From Rusavskia elegans (Eukaryota; Ascomycota; Lecanoromycetes; Teloschistales; Teloschistaceae): 64,000 bases of DNA. The stretch lies in NCBI GenBank assembly GCA_011316305.1, contig SAUG01000058.1, forward strand, positions 434,001 through 498,000, written 5' to 3'. Below are positions 14,201 through 27,020 of this stretch, one piece after another. Below the pieces are notes generated by a model, which made no database searches, was not told where the DNA came from, and saw only the letters and a list, made by a program, of their open reading frames with translations. The stretch's first letter is position 1. Each line of letters opens with the position of its first letter. The translations under genes and the position numbers were made by a program.

Positions 14201-17200
14201 TTTACCGGATTAAAATTATTTCGCTACTTTAGTACTATAGCCTAGTAGATAGAAATAGAGTAAAAGGTAATAATTAAGTAGCTAGTACTCGTAATAATCT
14301 TCCTTCTATAGCCGATCGAGCTAGAAACTATATATTATATCTAGGCTATTCTGGATTTCGTTATACTAGTATTATATACCTTATATAATAATACTACTCT
14401 AAATTACCTATATTAAGCGCTCTATCGGATTAATAAACTAAAATAGATTTTTAAAAAATATCGGCCGCTTATTACTAGAAGCGATTCGAAAGACAATAAT
14501 AATAAAAAGCGATACTATTATTTTAATATCCTAAAACTATATATTTTAAACTATTATAAAACTTTTATTCGATTCTATAAAAATATCCGGATTTTTAATT
14601 AATACTATAGTAAAACGGTATATAAATTCCTTTTTAAAAAGTTTTTCCCGCGAACTAATAAAAATAAAGGTTTTAAAATTTAAATTCTATTTTATAATAT
14701 TCGCCGATAATAGATAAAAGTATTTATAGACCTATTAGTATTTAGATATACAAAAATGAAAATTATAACGGAAGTAGTATTATAGCCGTATATTATATTG
14801 CCGATAAAGATTAAATCTGTTTTTCTATAATATTCTAGTGATATTAATTATGAATATATAGTATAGGCCGACCTTTTAATAAAAAAATAGCGAATAGCTA
14901 GATATATTGCGGTAATAGAGGCTTTTTAATATATTAAATTTATTAACGTACTAGCCGTTTTTATATAGGAATGTCGAAGAAGATATAACGGAATAAAGAT
15001 ATATCTTTACTATAAAAAGTAGTAGGAATTCGATTTAAATTAGATTAAAAATTACTATATCGATATATACTTTTCTATTATCTACTAGATATCTAATAGG
15101 AAGAACGGCTATAATATTAAATAATTGATAAAGCAGATCGTTAGATATATAACTTTCTAGTAAAGGAAAACTAAATCGCGTAGAGACTTTATCTGGCTTT
15201 AATCTAACCTAACTAAAGAATCCTTTTAAACCTATTTTAAAAAATAAAATAGAAAATTACTAAAAGAAATCGGATAGTTAGAATTTATTATAATAGTAGC
15301 CGATTATAGCTATCTCGATAATTGAAGCCGATAATTAAAATATATAAAAGCCTTAGTATAAAGGCTGCGATAGCGGAACTAACGAAAAGTTTACCCTACA
15401 TATAGAATATTTAAAAATAAAACAATATCCGAATCTTAGTCTTGAAATATATAAATCCTAAAGTAAAACCGGTTCTATAAAATCCGGTAGATCGTCTATA
15501 GTATTTATATTATCTCTATCGGCAAAGAAAAGCTATATTTCTATATTAATAACTTTATCGCCTAGAAATAGTATAATATAATATACGATAAAGAATTTCT
15601 TTTTAATAAACTATAAATTATAAATATATATCGAGGATTATAACAAAGTAGACTTTAGACCTAATATACCGAATACTCGTTTAAAATAACCGGCGTACTA
15701 GTTCGATTTATATTAATATCGTCGAGAAAATAGTTTTCGTCGATTTATATAAAAAATGTAATATATTCTAGAACTTTTTTATAGATATACCTTCGGCTCG
15801 GATAATTATTTTTACTAACCGAAAATAAAAAGCTGAATTTATCGATAATTTTCTATAAAATAAAGGTCTATCTTTAATAACGATTTATTCCGACTGTCTA
15901 TTAGTACTACTAATAATTATATAAATCTAAAAAGCTCTATAGAAACGTATAAACTTTTTAAATAAAGGAAGCCTACTATAAAGTAAAAGTAGATAATTAT
16001 AGTTATATTATCTAGTATCTATAATCCCGCTATAATTTAATATAATAACGTTAAACTATATTACAAATATATATAGTTTTAATATATACGAAAATCGAAA
16101 AAAGTTCGATTAGATTTATTAATTAGAATCTAATATATTGGTATTTATATTATTTCTGGATATTAAAACGTATATAAAGTACTAAATTAAATTAAATTTA
16201 GCTTTAGTACTATAAAATAAACTAAGTTATCTTTATTATAATACTATTTTACTTAGCCTAATTTATTTTTTAACGCGTTTAAATATACTAATCTTTTTAT
16301 TTTATACTTTTAATTCTATTTTTCTAGATTTCTATATAACGTTTATAGCCGAATTTCTATTTTTCTTTTATAATTCTAATAAAAAGCTATAGCGATATAA
16401 TTTACTATTACCCAAAGTACTAAATATATATAGTATTTATTTATTAGTCCCGATAACCCTTTTTCTATACTAATATATTTTATTAATCTCTAAATTAAAA
16501 CCGTTTTCTACGCGATAATTTAAATATATATAGATTAAATAATCGGATAATAGAGTAAAAATATAATTATAATAACGAAAAAGACGAAAAAGAAATTATA
16601 AGCCGTCTATAAAAACGACGTATTATAGAACTTTTATAGGACCAATTCGATATTATATATCTTTCCTTTATATAATATCGCTGGATACGTAGCTATATAA
16701 AGTATCCGAATTAACTAATAAGATATTAATAAGGACTTTAACCGATCCTAACTAATCTTATATAGAGAGCGAAGAAATAGCTTCTATTATAGTAATACGT
16801 CGTCTCGCCCTGACTTTAAGCTACGTTTCGACGGTAAATATTTATAAACCGGTTTCTCTACTAGTAGTAAGTCGCTATCTAGCTAGTATCTTCCGATAGT
16901 AAATACTTATAACTTTCGAGAAAATAGCTAGTAATACTTTTAGACGAAAACTATTAGATAATAAACTATATACTATTAGAGTACTAGATATAAAGTAGTT
17001 ATCCGAAATATAATTCCAGTTTTACTATCGGCTTTAATAATCGAAAATCCTATTACGCTCGGCTATTACCTATAGATAGATTTAGATACGAAAATAGGCT
17101 TTAATAATATTATAAAACGGATATAGATCGATTATTCTACTAGACTAGATACCGTACCGGGTCGACGAGATAAAGATATTAATTAAAAACCTTATTAAAC

Positions 17201-19110
17201 TAAGGCTCGAAAAATACGTTCTAATCTATATTAGAGATAATCTTTATAATATAAACTAACGACTATTTAGATATTTAATACTATCGGAACTATATAGACC
17301 CGGATAATAGAAATAATATAAAAGACTATAAAGGTTTACTATATTTTCGGCGGAAAAAATATAGTAGAAATAATCTTATAGCTACTATATCGAAAATTAT
17401 AGATAAAAAGAAAAAGATCGCTAGTAAAAGTAAATTCTTTAAAATTAATAATAGTATATAACCAGATTATAGTAGTCCGTTTAACTATATATAGAAAGTA
17501 TTATAGAAAAGCAGATAGTTAAAATAATATTATTATTAAAACTTATATCGCGGCCTTTTTTTCTAGCGATAGTCGCGGCCTAGAGTTTTATATTAAGTTA
17601 CGATAAATATTTAATTCTATTAGACCTAAAATATAATAGCTTATTTATATAATAATATATATAGCGATTAAAAACTATAAAATAGGTAAAAGAAAGGTCT
17701 ATTCCTTTTAAAAAATTTAAGTTAATAGTTTACTATTAGATTAATCCTTTAACTACCTAAAATTAACAGGCTAATATTAACTATTAAACTATCTATAATA
17801 ATTTAGCTAAAGGGTAGAAAAAGATACTAGGTACTACCGAACGGTATATTATAAAGTATCTCGGTAAACCGTATTAAAACGGAAACCTACGCGATATTTA
17901 AAGCCGATAAAGACGATATAAAGATAATAAAAAACTAATCGAATAATAAAGATAAAAAAGACTAGTACTACTTTAGTTAGATATATAAAAAGGTAAGCTC
18001 TTAGATTTAATATTTAACGAAATCTAATATCTATATAGATACGCGGAATAGCTAACGATAAATCTAATTTAGATTATATAGATAAAAATCGTAATAAACT
18101 ATTATATATAATAGAAAATACTAGAAGAAATGAATTGCCGACTAGTAATAGTAGTAAAAATAACTATAAACTGCCGATTAATATAGTACTCCCGTTAAAA
18201 GATATTATATTTCGCTAACCTTTATATAAAAAAAGGAAATCAGCCGGAAGAATACTAGTATTTATATTCTAGCGAAGCCGGATAATTTTAATATACTTAA
18301 TAAAGTTAGTCTAATCGATTATATATATCTATTACTAATAAACTTTATTTAGACTACTATAATAAATATAAAATTATAGTCTAGTACTAAACCGAAAAAA
18401 ACGCCGGATACTGGATATTATATAGCTAGATTTTCTAGCGGTAAAAAAAAGAAACTTAGATTATTATAGGCCTATATAATCTTTAAAAAGAAAGTAAAAT
18501 TAAAAAGTAACTAGATAGTATAGTATCGATCCTCGCAAGGCTATATTTAGTTCGATAATAAAAAAAGGATATATCAAGTTTCTAGATAAAACTCGAACTC
18601 GCGGGGCGATAGAAGTAATATTAGGTAGTAAAGAGGATTTTCGATCCCTTCTACTATACTGAACTTATATATTAATCTAGCTTATATAAAGCTTTATACT
18701 ACTATAAAATACTTAAATATAATAAAATTAAATAGCGATGAACGAATAATAAAATTAGATTACTTTCCAGTATTAAATATAGATATAATTTGGCTAGAAT
18801 CGCTAAATTAACTGAACGACCTATATTATAAATAGTAGTAATAGCCTAATATAACGCCGTTACTAAATACCGGTAAACTTACTTATAGTTACGCTTAGCT
18901 AAAATATAGTAAAAATCCTTTAAAACTATTAGGAACGTAAAGTTATAGAATTCCTTTAAATCCTTTAAACGTACTTAATAACTATAAGCAGGTTTTATAT
19001 TTATAAGAAAGTCTTCGCTTATAAGCGCTAATCTAACGCGCTAGGCAAAATATAGAATTATACCCGTTTATCCGTTTATATCAATTTAATTGACTCTGGG
19101 CGGGATCATT
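11291..19110 (+). other. Long coding-like remnant, unidentified
   Basis: About 7.8 kb of RIP-mutated sequence. Several plus-strand frames (around 13,480-13,900, 14,250-14,600, 15,340-15,750 and 16,900-17,750) read as protein-like once TAG/TAA are taken as former Trp/Gln codons. No helicase, polymerase, DDE or tyrosine-recombinase motif is convincing. A GC-richer piece at 18,530-18,660 stands out but is not a credible tRNA. Confidence 0.3.
11934..12059 (+). repeat. 42-base in-frame tandem repeat, three copies
   Basis: Copies start at 11,934, 11,976 and 12,018 with the core CTACTTCTAAATA. The period of 42 equals 14 codons. One frame reads STSKYSSTAKIS, SISKYSFAAEIS, STSKYYSAADIS, a Ser-rich repeat as in a disordered linker. 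This supports former coding status at the start of the third section of the large element. Confidence 0.6.
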
Positions 19111-19126
19111 ACTTTTGCTGATATAT
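19111..19126 (-). repeat. Right terminal inverted repeat of the large element
   Basis: ACTTTTGCTGATATAT, an exact reverse complement of 644-659. It is preceded by an unusually GC-rich, unmutated segment at 19,090-19,110. Confidence 0.55.
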
Positions 19127-21360
19127 TATTTTAGATAAAAGATTTATAAAATCTAAAAAGGATAAAATATTAAAAGCGAAATATCTAATTAGATAAGCTA
19201 GTTAATAAAAAAAAATATAATTTCTAGCAGCTATAAAAAAATCTTAAAAATATTTAGAAATTTAATAAAATAAATAATTAGAATAATTTTTTAATAAAAA
19301 AACGTAAACTAAAATATAATAAGAAAAAGTTAAAATTTATTAAAAGTAATCTATTATAATTATAGACGTTAAAGTGTTTATAAAATATACAAATAGTATT
19401 TATATTTAAAAATAAATTATTTTAATTAATAGAATCTATTTAAATTTATCTATTATCTATTTACTATATAATAGAACGCGTTTTTTCTCTTTTAGATATC
19501 TATACTAGCCTAATCGATCTGGTTTTATAATAAATTTCTAATTCGGGCTATTTTTTTTAAATATCTATAAAAATCGGAGAAAATAGTATAGAAAAAATAA
19601 CTTTTTATAATACTAACGAAAATAGTATCTATAGAAATTTATATACCGAATCTAAAATAGCGAAAAATATTAAAATATTTACCGATAATAATATAACCGT
19701 CTAAAAAGCCGAGGAACCGATAGTTTTAATTTCTAGAAACTAGGGTCTGAATATTTCCGGCGCTCTCGAAGCTATATATAAAAGAGTTAATAGGGATTAA
19801 AAAAAAAGCTATCGAAAATAAAATCTCTAGTTCTTTCTTTATTATACGCGAGAGAGTTAACGGAAACCAAAAAGAAGTTATAGAAAATAAAATTTCTATC
19901 TTTTCCACTATTACGCGCGGAAAAGTTATTCGATATAGTTTATCGTTATTATTAAATACGTCGCTAAAAGGTATATAATCGTATACTATAGAAGTTATCG
20001 CTATTTTAAATAGAAATCGGCCGATAGATAATAGAAATATATTTTTTTATAACGAGATTTCGATTAGTAGCGTATCCTATATAATTATCAGCGTAGGATA
20101 TCTAATTATAGAGATTCGAGTCTAGAAAAACTTATTTATAGCGTTATAGATAATACTAGAAGAGAATAAATAGTATTTATATTACTTTATAACCGAAATA
20201 ACTATAATCCGAAAATTATTATCTAATTTTATAAAAATAAATTAGTAATTAGCTATTTTATTCAAAAAATTATTAATTATATCTAAAAATTATAGATCTA
20301 CTATTACCGAATATAATATAGTTAAAGATACTTGAATCGTTGCTAGGATATTAGTAGTATCTATCTCGAAAGATAGAAGTCTAGATACCGCTAGTAGAGC
20401 GGAGCTTTTATAGCAAAAACGCGATATAAAGAGAAATAGTAAAAACGAATTAATACTATATAACGAGGCGAAGTTATATATCGAAAAATTAGATATAAAA
20501 AAAGGCCGTTAAACTTTAAATTTCTAGATTTTATTTTCAAAAATAGTTTATTTAATTTATAAAATTGTATTTTTTTAAACTAAATTTATATATATATATT
20601 TCTAAACTTCTATATATTTATTAGTTGATTTTAAAATTACAATAAAATATTTATAAATAGTAAACTATTCTAATGGATTATATAATATTTTATCGGAAAA
20701 AAAAAATATATTTTAAAATATTAATAATATTTAAAATAAGATTCTTCGCTATTTTATAGTTATCTATAGAGAATTCTTTACTATTTTATACTATAAAGCG
20801 ATAGGTATCTATTAACTACTTTATTACAGGCTCGATAATATAGAAAATCTTATTTATTTAACTTTAAACTAATTTAATAAAAAAAACCGTACTATTTTAT
20901 AATCTAGAAAACTTTTTCTATATTTATATTTTCAAAATAGTTTTTAAAAAATTTATAAATCAGATATAGACGATTTATATTATCTTTATTATTAGTAGTA
21001 TATTATAAGTATCGAGTATATAGTAATACAGAAATATTATATATATACAGAAGTAAAAAATATATATAAATAACGGAAAAGCTATTTAAATAAATAAAGT
21101 AATAAAAATCGGAATTTCTATTAAATAAAGTATTACTATTTTATTACTAGTATATCGGAATCGTATCGTTTCGAACGTTTGTTTACTATTTAAAATTTTC
21201 GAATATTTATATTAGATTCGAGTTCGATTATATTTATACGAGCTTTTATCTGGTATTATTAATAATCGCTATATATATATAGATACGCGGATATAGTAAA
21301 TATTTATAGACGTAGTATCTTTCTTTAAATATATATACTAAAACAGAATTATAGTATTAA
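19127..21360. other. Unassigned RIP-mutated region with decayed coding traces
   Basis: 19,500-20,540 is somewhat GC-richer, coding-like on the + strand, and carries a 70-base tandem repeat. 20,540-21,360 is plain AT-rich DNA. No family recognised. A 60-codon minus-strand frame at 19,726-19,908 is most likely chance: it overlaps the tandem repeat and has no recognisable domain. Confidence 0.35.
19784..19923. repeat. Two-copy tandem repeat, period about 70
   Basis: Copies begin at GAGTTAA (19,784) and GAGTTAA (19,854), with a partial third start near 19,922. The shared core is GAAAATAAAATYTCTA. One plus frame keeps a 23-residue period, so it may be a decayed protein repeat. Confidence 0.55.
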
Positions 21361-21695
21361 TTTTCCTCGCCGGAATGAATTGGGAAAACCTATTGAAGTT
21401 TGGTATAGTAAACTTTTTTGGATTGGTATGGTATAGGTTTTAGAGGCATCTAACCCAATCTATTTAAATGGTATAGGTTTTTTAAATTGTCCTACGAGAT
21501 ATCCTGTATCTTTTTTCGTTAAATCTATACGTATTAGACCTATTTAACTATATTTTTTCTTTAAATTAAGCTTCGGCCCCTACTCTATTAAAAACCTATA
21601 CTATTTACGCCCTAATCTAAAAAATCCAATACTTTATTGGTATGGATTTTATAGGCTAAAATCTATACCAACCCAATCCATTCCGGCGAGGAAAA
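21361..21695. mobile_element. 335-base MITE with 24-base TIRs, mostly un-RIPed
   Basis: The left end TTTTCCTCGCCGGAATGAAT and its reverse complement at 21,672-21,695 match at 23 of 24 bases. The single difference is a RIP-type G/A. The flanks contain TTAA on both sides (TATTAA / TTTAAT), so a short TA or TTAA target duplication is possible. Internally it carries several GGTATAGGTTTT-like motifs and keeps many TG/CA dinucleotides, unlike its surroundings. That suggests recent insertion or a sequence too short and too low in copy number for RIP. It encodes no protein, so it is presumably mobilised in trans. Confidence 0.8.
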
Positions 21696-22972
21696 TTTAA
21701 TTTCGTCGGTACTATAATCTAATAATTAATACGTTCGTATTTATATATAAATTCCGGGAAATCTATATTCGAATTATAATAATTTTTTTTAAACTTTATT
21801 CTGGTATATATCTATATAGCTGAAATATAATTATATATAAAAGCGAGCCGATTATAATAATAGCTAAAAAGAAATTTTTTTTTTTTTTTTTTTAATTTAT
21901 ATAGATAATTATTTAGTTTATAGATTTATTTAATAAATACTATTACTACAATAGATGGATATAATATAATATCGAGACGATATCGTTAAAGAAAAGATAA
22001 TTATAAACGTTAAACGCGTTATATAAGCTCTAGAAATATAGTTAGAACGCGTAGAAATAAGGCTCGCTGCCTAGTCGCTATAATATCGCTAGCGTATTGA
22101 ATTTCGATTCTTTTTCGCTTTCTTCCTTCTTTTATTACTAGGCTATACCCCAGCCTTTCTAGAATATAAGCTAGTTCTATAATATATCTATCGTCTGGTC
22201 TACAATCGTGTACTATTCTAAAAATACCATCGCTTTAATATATAATTACTAATTAAAACTATCAATTACTACTAAATTTTTAACAATGTTATAATATTTA
22301 ATTTATATTGAAGAAACTATTATTAAATCTTATATTTAATAAATTTTAGTTTAAAATTATAATATTATTAATTTTTCTTTTTAGTTTCGTTTAAAATTTT
22401 TTTTTTTTTGGAAATTCTTGTATTTTCTGTTTTTATACTATATTTTAATATCGTTCCGAATCTATTATTATCAATTATAATCTATTATAATCTATTATAA
22501 TCTATTATAATCTATTATTATCTATTATCATCTATTAATATCTATTATTATCTATTATTATCTATTATTGTAAATCTATTAAATTTATCGAACTTTTCAA
22601 TATTATTATAGTAAAGATTTTTTTTATATACGTAAAATATCGGAGGTTCTATACAACTTATATTTGTTTTGAAAAATATAACAAATATTTATACCGCGAT
22701 TAGAATTATAATATTTAAATAATTAATTTCGACAAAAGATATATAAAATACAATAAACTATAGTTATACTAAAATATTTAAAAAATCTATAAAATTTGAA
22801 AAAAAAGCTGGGAAAGAAATATATATTATTTTTATAAAAAAGATATATTTTTATTTAAAAATAGATCTTTTAGATAAACGGATTTAAAAAATAATTTCGG
22901 AAGAGATATCTAGTATATAAAAAAGCGAGTTACTATTTGAAAATACTTTAAAATCATTTTTAAATTTAAATG
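21696..22972. other. AT-rich stretch without recognisable genes
   Basis: Simple and low-complexity sequence, including a run of 19 T at 21,875-21,893 and a decanucleotide microsatellite. No coding trace. Confidence 0.5.
22463..22572. repeat. Decanucleotide microsatellite
   Basis: About eleven units of TCTATTATAA and close variants (TCTATTATTA, TCTATTATCA). Confidence 0.8.
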
Positions 22973-22980
22973 TTGACTTG

Positions 22981-23831
22981 TAGACTAGCTATTTCGGATC
23001 AAATTCCCGTCGAATTCTATAATCCGAATACCCGATTTTAATTCGATTGGATTCGATAAACCTTTTCAATATTAGATATATTAGGTTATTAATCATATTA
23101 TATAAATGATATACGAAAATAATATATTCTATCTATTTAGATTTAGACTGGCTACTTCGGTACGGGTTTTTATTAGTATCTATAATCCGATCCGATTTTT
23201 TAGCGGATCGAACCGGTCCGATTTACTAAACGGTCGGTTTCGAGTCGAACCCGAAAATTTAATAGAAATCTACTAAACCGTTATTACTAGTATAATATTA
23301 TAATTAAATAATTAATTAATTAAAATTATATAAAAGTAATATATATAGATAATATATTTAGTTTAACCAGAACTTTTCTTGCTAGCGTTGTTAATTAATT
23401 AGTATTTTTTAAATTTATTCGTATAACTTTTATACTAGAATTATACTAGAGTTGAACGAAATATATAAATTTAATAGATTATTCGAATCGGATTAGATTA
23501 TAGATTAGAGATTAAAAACCCTTCGGTTTAGTATCTAGAAAAGTCGAAACCGATTCGGATCGGATCGATTTCTTTAATCTAGATTCGAAATTCGATCCGA
23601 CGGTCAGCCTATTTAGAATATTAATAACTTATCTAGTTAATTAATTATAAGTTCTTTTAAATGGATAGAAATAATTTTTATATTAGAGTTATATTTTTAT
23701 ACTAAAATATTATTTTTATACTAGACTTTATCGTTTTAGTAAATCTAAATTGGATTAAATTAGATTCTAGAATCCGATTCGAGTTCGAATCGAGTCGAAC
23801 TATTAAAAAGTCTAATCCGACGACCAGACAA
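22981..23831. mobile_element. hAT-type MITE (family B) split by a second copy
   Basis: Begins TAGACTAGCTATTTCGG and ends in a degenerate CGGCCAGTCTA. The 8-base target duplication is TTGACTTG (22,973-22,980) and TTAACTTG (23,832-23,839), one RIP-type change apart. Without the nested copy at 23,144-23,611 it is about 380 bases. Non-coding. Confidence 0.75.
23144..23611. mobile_element. hAT-type MITE (family B), nested
   Basis: 468 bases, from TAGACTGGCTACTTCGGTAC to CGGTCAGCCTA. Target duplication TTTAGATT (23,136-23,143) and TTTAGAAT (23,612-23,619). The subterminal parts are dense in CGGATCGG-like motifs that survive because CpG is not a RIP target. Confidence 0.8.
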
Positions 23832-24019
23832 TTAACTTGTTTCTATAGATTTAAAATACTTTAAATAGTATATCGGATTTTTTCTAGAATACTCCAATAT
23901 TCAATTCCGATAGAATTGCTTTAATATTTACTAGTAGTTTATAAAGTTGTTTTTTAGATTTCTAAATATTTTCCGAAATAGAATAGTCTTTCTATTCAAT
24001 TAGATAGTTTTAATCTTTC

Positions 24020-25270
24020 TATTATTGCTCCTCGAAACGGGATATAGAAATTTCCGACCCGAATCGAAACGGGTTGGGTGCGGGTCGGAATTTACTAAAA
24101 ATAGTAGTTTTTAAAATTAATTCTAGAAAATCGAATACAGACGCCAATATAGCGTATATACAAATTATAGCTTCTTTAGATACTAAAGTACTTGAGATAT
24201 ACTTGTAGACTATCTTAGCGCCTATACTAGCGCGATTACCAATTAATTCGTCTTCGAAATAAGGAAAACCCGCGAAAACCCGTTAATATCCTAATCCGTT
24301 TATATTCCAACCCGTTTATATTCCAACCCGTTTATATTCCAACCCGTTTATATTCCAACCCGTTTATATTTTAACCCGGTTCGGGTCGGATTAGAAGTTC
24401 TAGAACTCGACTCGATCTAACGCGTTCCGATATCTATCTATTATAGAATCTTTTCGATTATAAAAGTATTTTCCTTTTATATTTCGAAGTTAAACGTCTA
24501 TTAAACCAATATTTGAAAATCAGCTAGTTTAAAAAAAATATAGAATATCGGATATATTTCAACGTTTTTAAATAGATCGAATTTCGAAGTTCTAAAATCT
24601 TTTAATTTCTTTAATAAAAAATAGTTCAAGTTTAATATAGTTAAATTTTTTTAATTAGAATTATTATCTCAAAATTTTTTTTGAAATATATTTTATTTCT
24701 ATTTATAGTTAAAATACTTTTTTTCGTTTTTTATTTTAGTAATTACTCGAATATTATTATATTTTAATAGTATTTTATAGATTCTTTTTTATAAATAAAC
24801 TTTTATAATTATTAAATTCGTTAATAAATATATTAATAGTTATTTAAATAGATTCAAATTTTTTTTATAATTAGTATATAACGGTATTTTATTTATTATA
24901 TCTAAATTTTTTATATTAAACAATAATTAAACCATTAATTAAAGTAATATATATTAAAATATACGGTAATCTAAATAAATCCAAATATCAATTATTTGGA
25001 TTGTTTTAAAAATTTGCGCTAATAAAATATAGATTATATAATTTATATCGAGATTTTAGCGTGCGAATCTTTATAAAAATATACGTTATAGATTTATAAA
25101 TTATATAATCTATTCTAAAATATTAACTCGCTAGTTTAATTTAGAAGATAAAAATACAATATAGAGTTTTTTTCAATTTTAATATATTAAATAGACAAAG
25201 TTACTTCTATAATTTACTCTATTATATTAAAATACGTATCAATTTTAATAGATTACAAATCCGGATTCGT
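24020..25270. mobile_element. Dispersed repeat W, copy 1
   Basis: Shares long similarity with 43,330-44,480 (for example 24,990-25,250 with 44,210-44,470) and, in inverse orientation, with 37,370-37,570. The left part is GC-richer and holds GGGTTGGGTGCGGGTCGG plus a minisatellite. The rest is RIP-decayed. The ends are not certain and no protein is identifiable. Confidence 0.5.
24291..24378. repeat. 16-base minisatellite in repeat W
   Basis: Five to six units of CCAACCCGTTTATATT in a row. The central four are identical, which is remarkable in a RIP-mutated setting and implies expansion after mutation. Confidence 0.85.
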
Positions 25271-25340
25271 AATAGCCTTTTTTAATATAATCGATATATA
25301 TAGTAAATCTAGACCGTTTAAATCGATATAGAATTCTAAA

Positions 25341-26146
25341 TAGACTGATTATTTCGATACGAGTTTCCGTTAGTATTTGGGGAACCCGATCTAAATTTTA
25401 GCGAGTTAGTTCGATCCGATCTGCTAAATAGTTCGAATCGAATTCTAATATTAAAACCGAGAATTAAATTAGATTATAAAATAGAAATAAATGGAAATTT
25501 AATCAAAATCGATTTATAATTATATTAAATAGTCGAATATTATAACTTTTATTAACGATTATTAATTTAAATATTTTATTTCAATTATAATAAATGATTT
25601 AAATAATATAAAACTATTATATATTTCATTTAATACTAGCTAATATAACGATCGTAATTTATATTTTTTTTTTCTAGAAAAACTCTAGACTATATATCTT
25701 TTTATCAGATCATTTAATTATATAAAATTCGGTTATTAATTAATTTATTATTTTCTAGCTATATTTTCAAATTCTTTATTAGATTTTTAATAAATTAAAA
25801 GTTTTTATTTTAGATAGTAACTCGTTTAACGTATATTACTACTAGATTGATATTTAAATAATTTAGATATAAACGTAAATAAATAGTAATATATTAAAAT
25901 AATATAGATATATAAATGTTTACTTGATTATTATTTACTGTTTAGTAGTTAAAAATCGATATCTGTTTAAATAGTATCTAAAGTATTAATATCATCGTAT
26001 AGTAAAAACGAGGAATTTTTAGTATTATAATATAGAAAAAGAAATTTTAACGGTTTTAGAAAATTAAATCCGAGTTTTCGAGTTCGATCCGAAATCGATT
26101 CGGATTAGTTAATCTAAATTCGAAACTCGATTCGACAATCAATCTA
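25341..26146. mobile_element. hAT-type non-autonomous element, 806 bases
   Basis: Begins TAGACTGATTATTTCG and ends CGACAATCAATCTA. The flanks ATTCTAAA (25,333-25,340) and GCTTTAAA (26,147-26,154) agree at every position when C/T and G/A differences are allowed. The interior matches 47,976-49,000 and lacks the transposase. It preserves the empty site for the MITE at 48,346-48,763. Confidence 0.75.
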
Positions 26147-26411
26147 GCTTTAAACTACTATAGCCCGTAAAAGACTAGTATATACAATTCGATAGAAAAA
26201 CGATATCGAAATTTAATACTAAAGAATAGACTGGCCGTCGGATCGGATTTCGAACCCGGATTAGTAAAACCGAACCGAATCGAATCGGATCTAATTTTTT
26301 TTTAAATATTAAACCGATAGATTTTCGGTTTTTAGTTTATAATCTAATTCGAATAGATTTAGAGTTACAAAAATAATAGATTTCAGTATAAAAATACAAT
26401 TCTAATATTTA

Positions 26412-26471
26412 GTTAATTTGGTTTTGATTTTGGTACCCGGTAAACCAGTGGTTCGGTAAATAATATAAAAT
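26412..26471 (-). mobile_element. 5'-truncated 3' end of retroposon X
   Basis: Matches the 3' terminal 50-60 bases of the copy at 1,027-1,898 (GGTACCCGGTAAACCAGTGG), with the same TTTGGTTTTGATTTTGG tail on the minus strand. Its 5' side is then joined to unrelated sequence and a MITE. Severe 5' truncation fits a retrotransposed origin. Confidence 0.55.
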
Positions 26472-26867
26472 TAAACTGGCCGGTTCAGGTCGGATTTCCG
26501 TCGAACCGTCGGATATTTGATCCGATTTTAATAATCCAACCCGGACCCGACCAGACTATAAAATATATTTAATATAATATCTATTTAATAGTTTAATAAA
26601 AATAATATATTTAAGTAATATATTTTCTCGAATTAAAATCTTTTTAGCTAGCGTAGTTAATTAATTAAAACTTTTTTAGTAAATTCGTATAAAAGTTATA
26701 CTAGCTTTATACTTTTATACTAGAATTCAGTAGTTTTAATAGATCGGATCGGATTATAATTTAGAATCCGAAATTCGGTTAGATCGGATTATATTTTAAT
26801 CTAATCTAATTCGGATCGGATCGAATTAGTTAATCCGGATTCGAAACTCGATCCGATAGCTAGTCTA
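26472..26867. mobile_element. hAT-type MITE (family A)
   Basis: 396 bases, from TAAACTGGCCGGTTC to GATAGCTAGTCTA. Target duplication TATAAAAT (26,464-26,471) and AATAAAAT (26,868-26,875), one mismatch. Confidence 0.75.
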
Positions 26868-26982
26868 AATAAAATAATACTAATTTTTTTTAAAAAAAAT
26901 TCTATTTAATTAACTACGCTAGCTATTAAATTTCTAATTAGTTTAAATATATTATTTTAATTTATTAGTTTTATATATATTA

Positions 26983-26984
<2 letters not shown>

Positions 26985-27020
<36 letters not shown>

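Larger units (their letters stand above)
644..19126. mobile_element. Candidate 18.5-kb TIR-bounded element, unidentified family
   Basis: The region is bounded by a perfect 16-base inverted repeat (ATATATCAGCAAAAGT at 644, its reverse complement at 19,111). The terminal 100 bases at both ends are less AT-rich than the interior. Inside, all coding-like remnants I can follow read on the + strand: two tandem paralogous units of about 3.6 kb with starts about 6.8 kb apart, a 2.3-kb spacer, and about 7.8 kb of further coding-like sequence. A retroposon sits in the first unit. A target duplication is not convincing. I could not match the proteins to hAT, Tc1, Gypsy, or a tyrosine-recombinase (DUF3435, Starship or Crypton) captain. 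A KDZ or other giant DNA transposon is possible. The inverted repeat could also belong to two separate elements. Confidence 0.4.

Noticed and set aside
18530..18660. GC-richer segment resembling a tRNA or an LTR primer-binding site
   Set aside because: No cloverleaf can be drawn and no LTR pair is found nearby.
644..19126. Starship or Crypton with a tyrosine-recombinase captain
   Set aside because: No DUF3435-like motif could be read near either end, and these elements do not normally have 16-base perfect inverted repeats. The decay prevents firm exclusion.
19726..19908. 60-codon open frame on the minus strand
   Set aside because: Lies across a 70-base tandem repeat in RIP-mutated DNA, has no domain, and the opposite strand looks more coding-like. 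Treated as chance.
22463..22572. CRISPR-like repeat array
   Set aside because: Units are contiguous 10-base repeats without spacers. It is a microsatellite.
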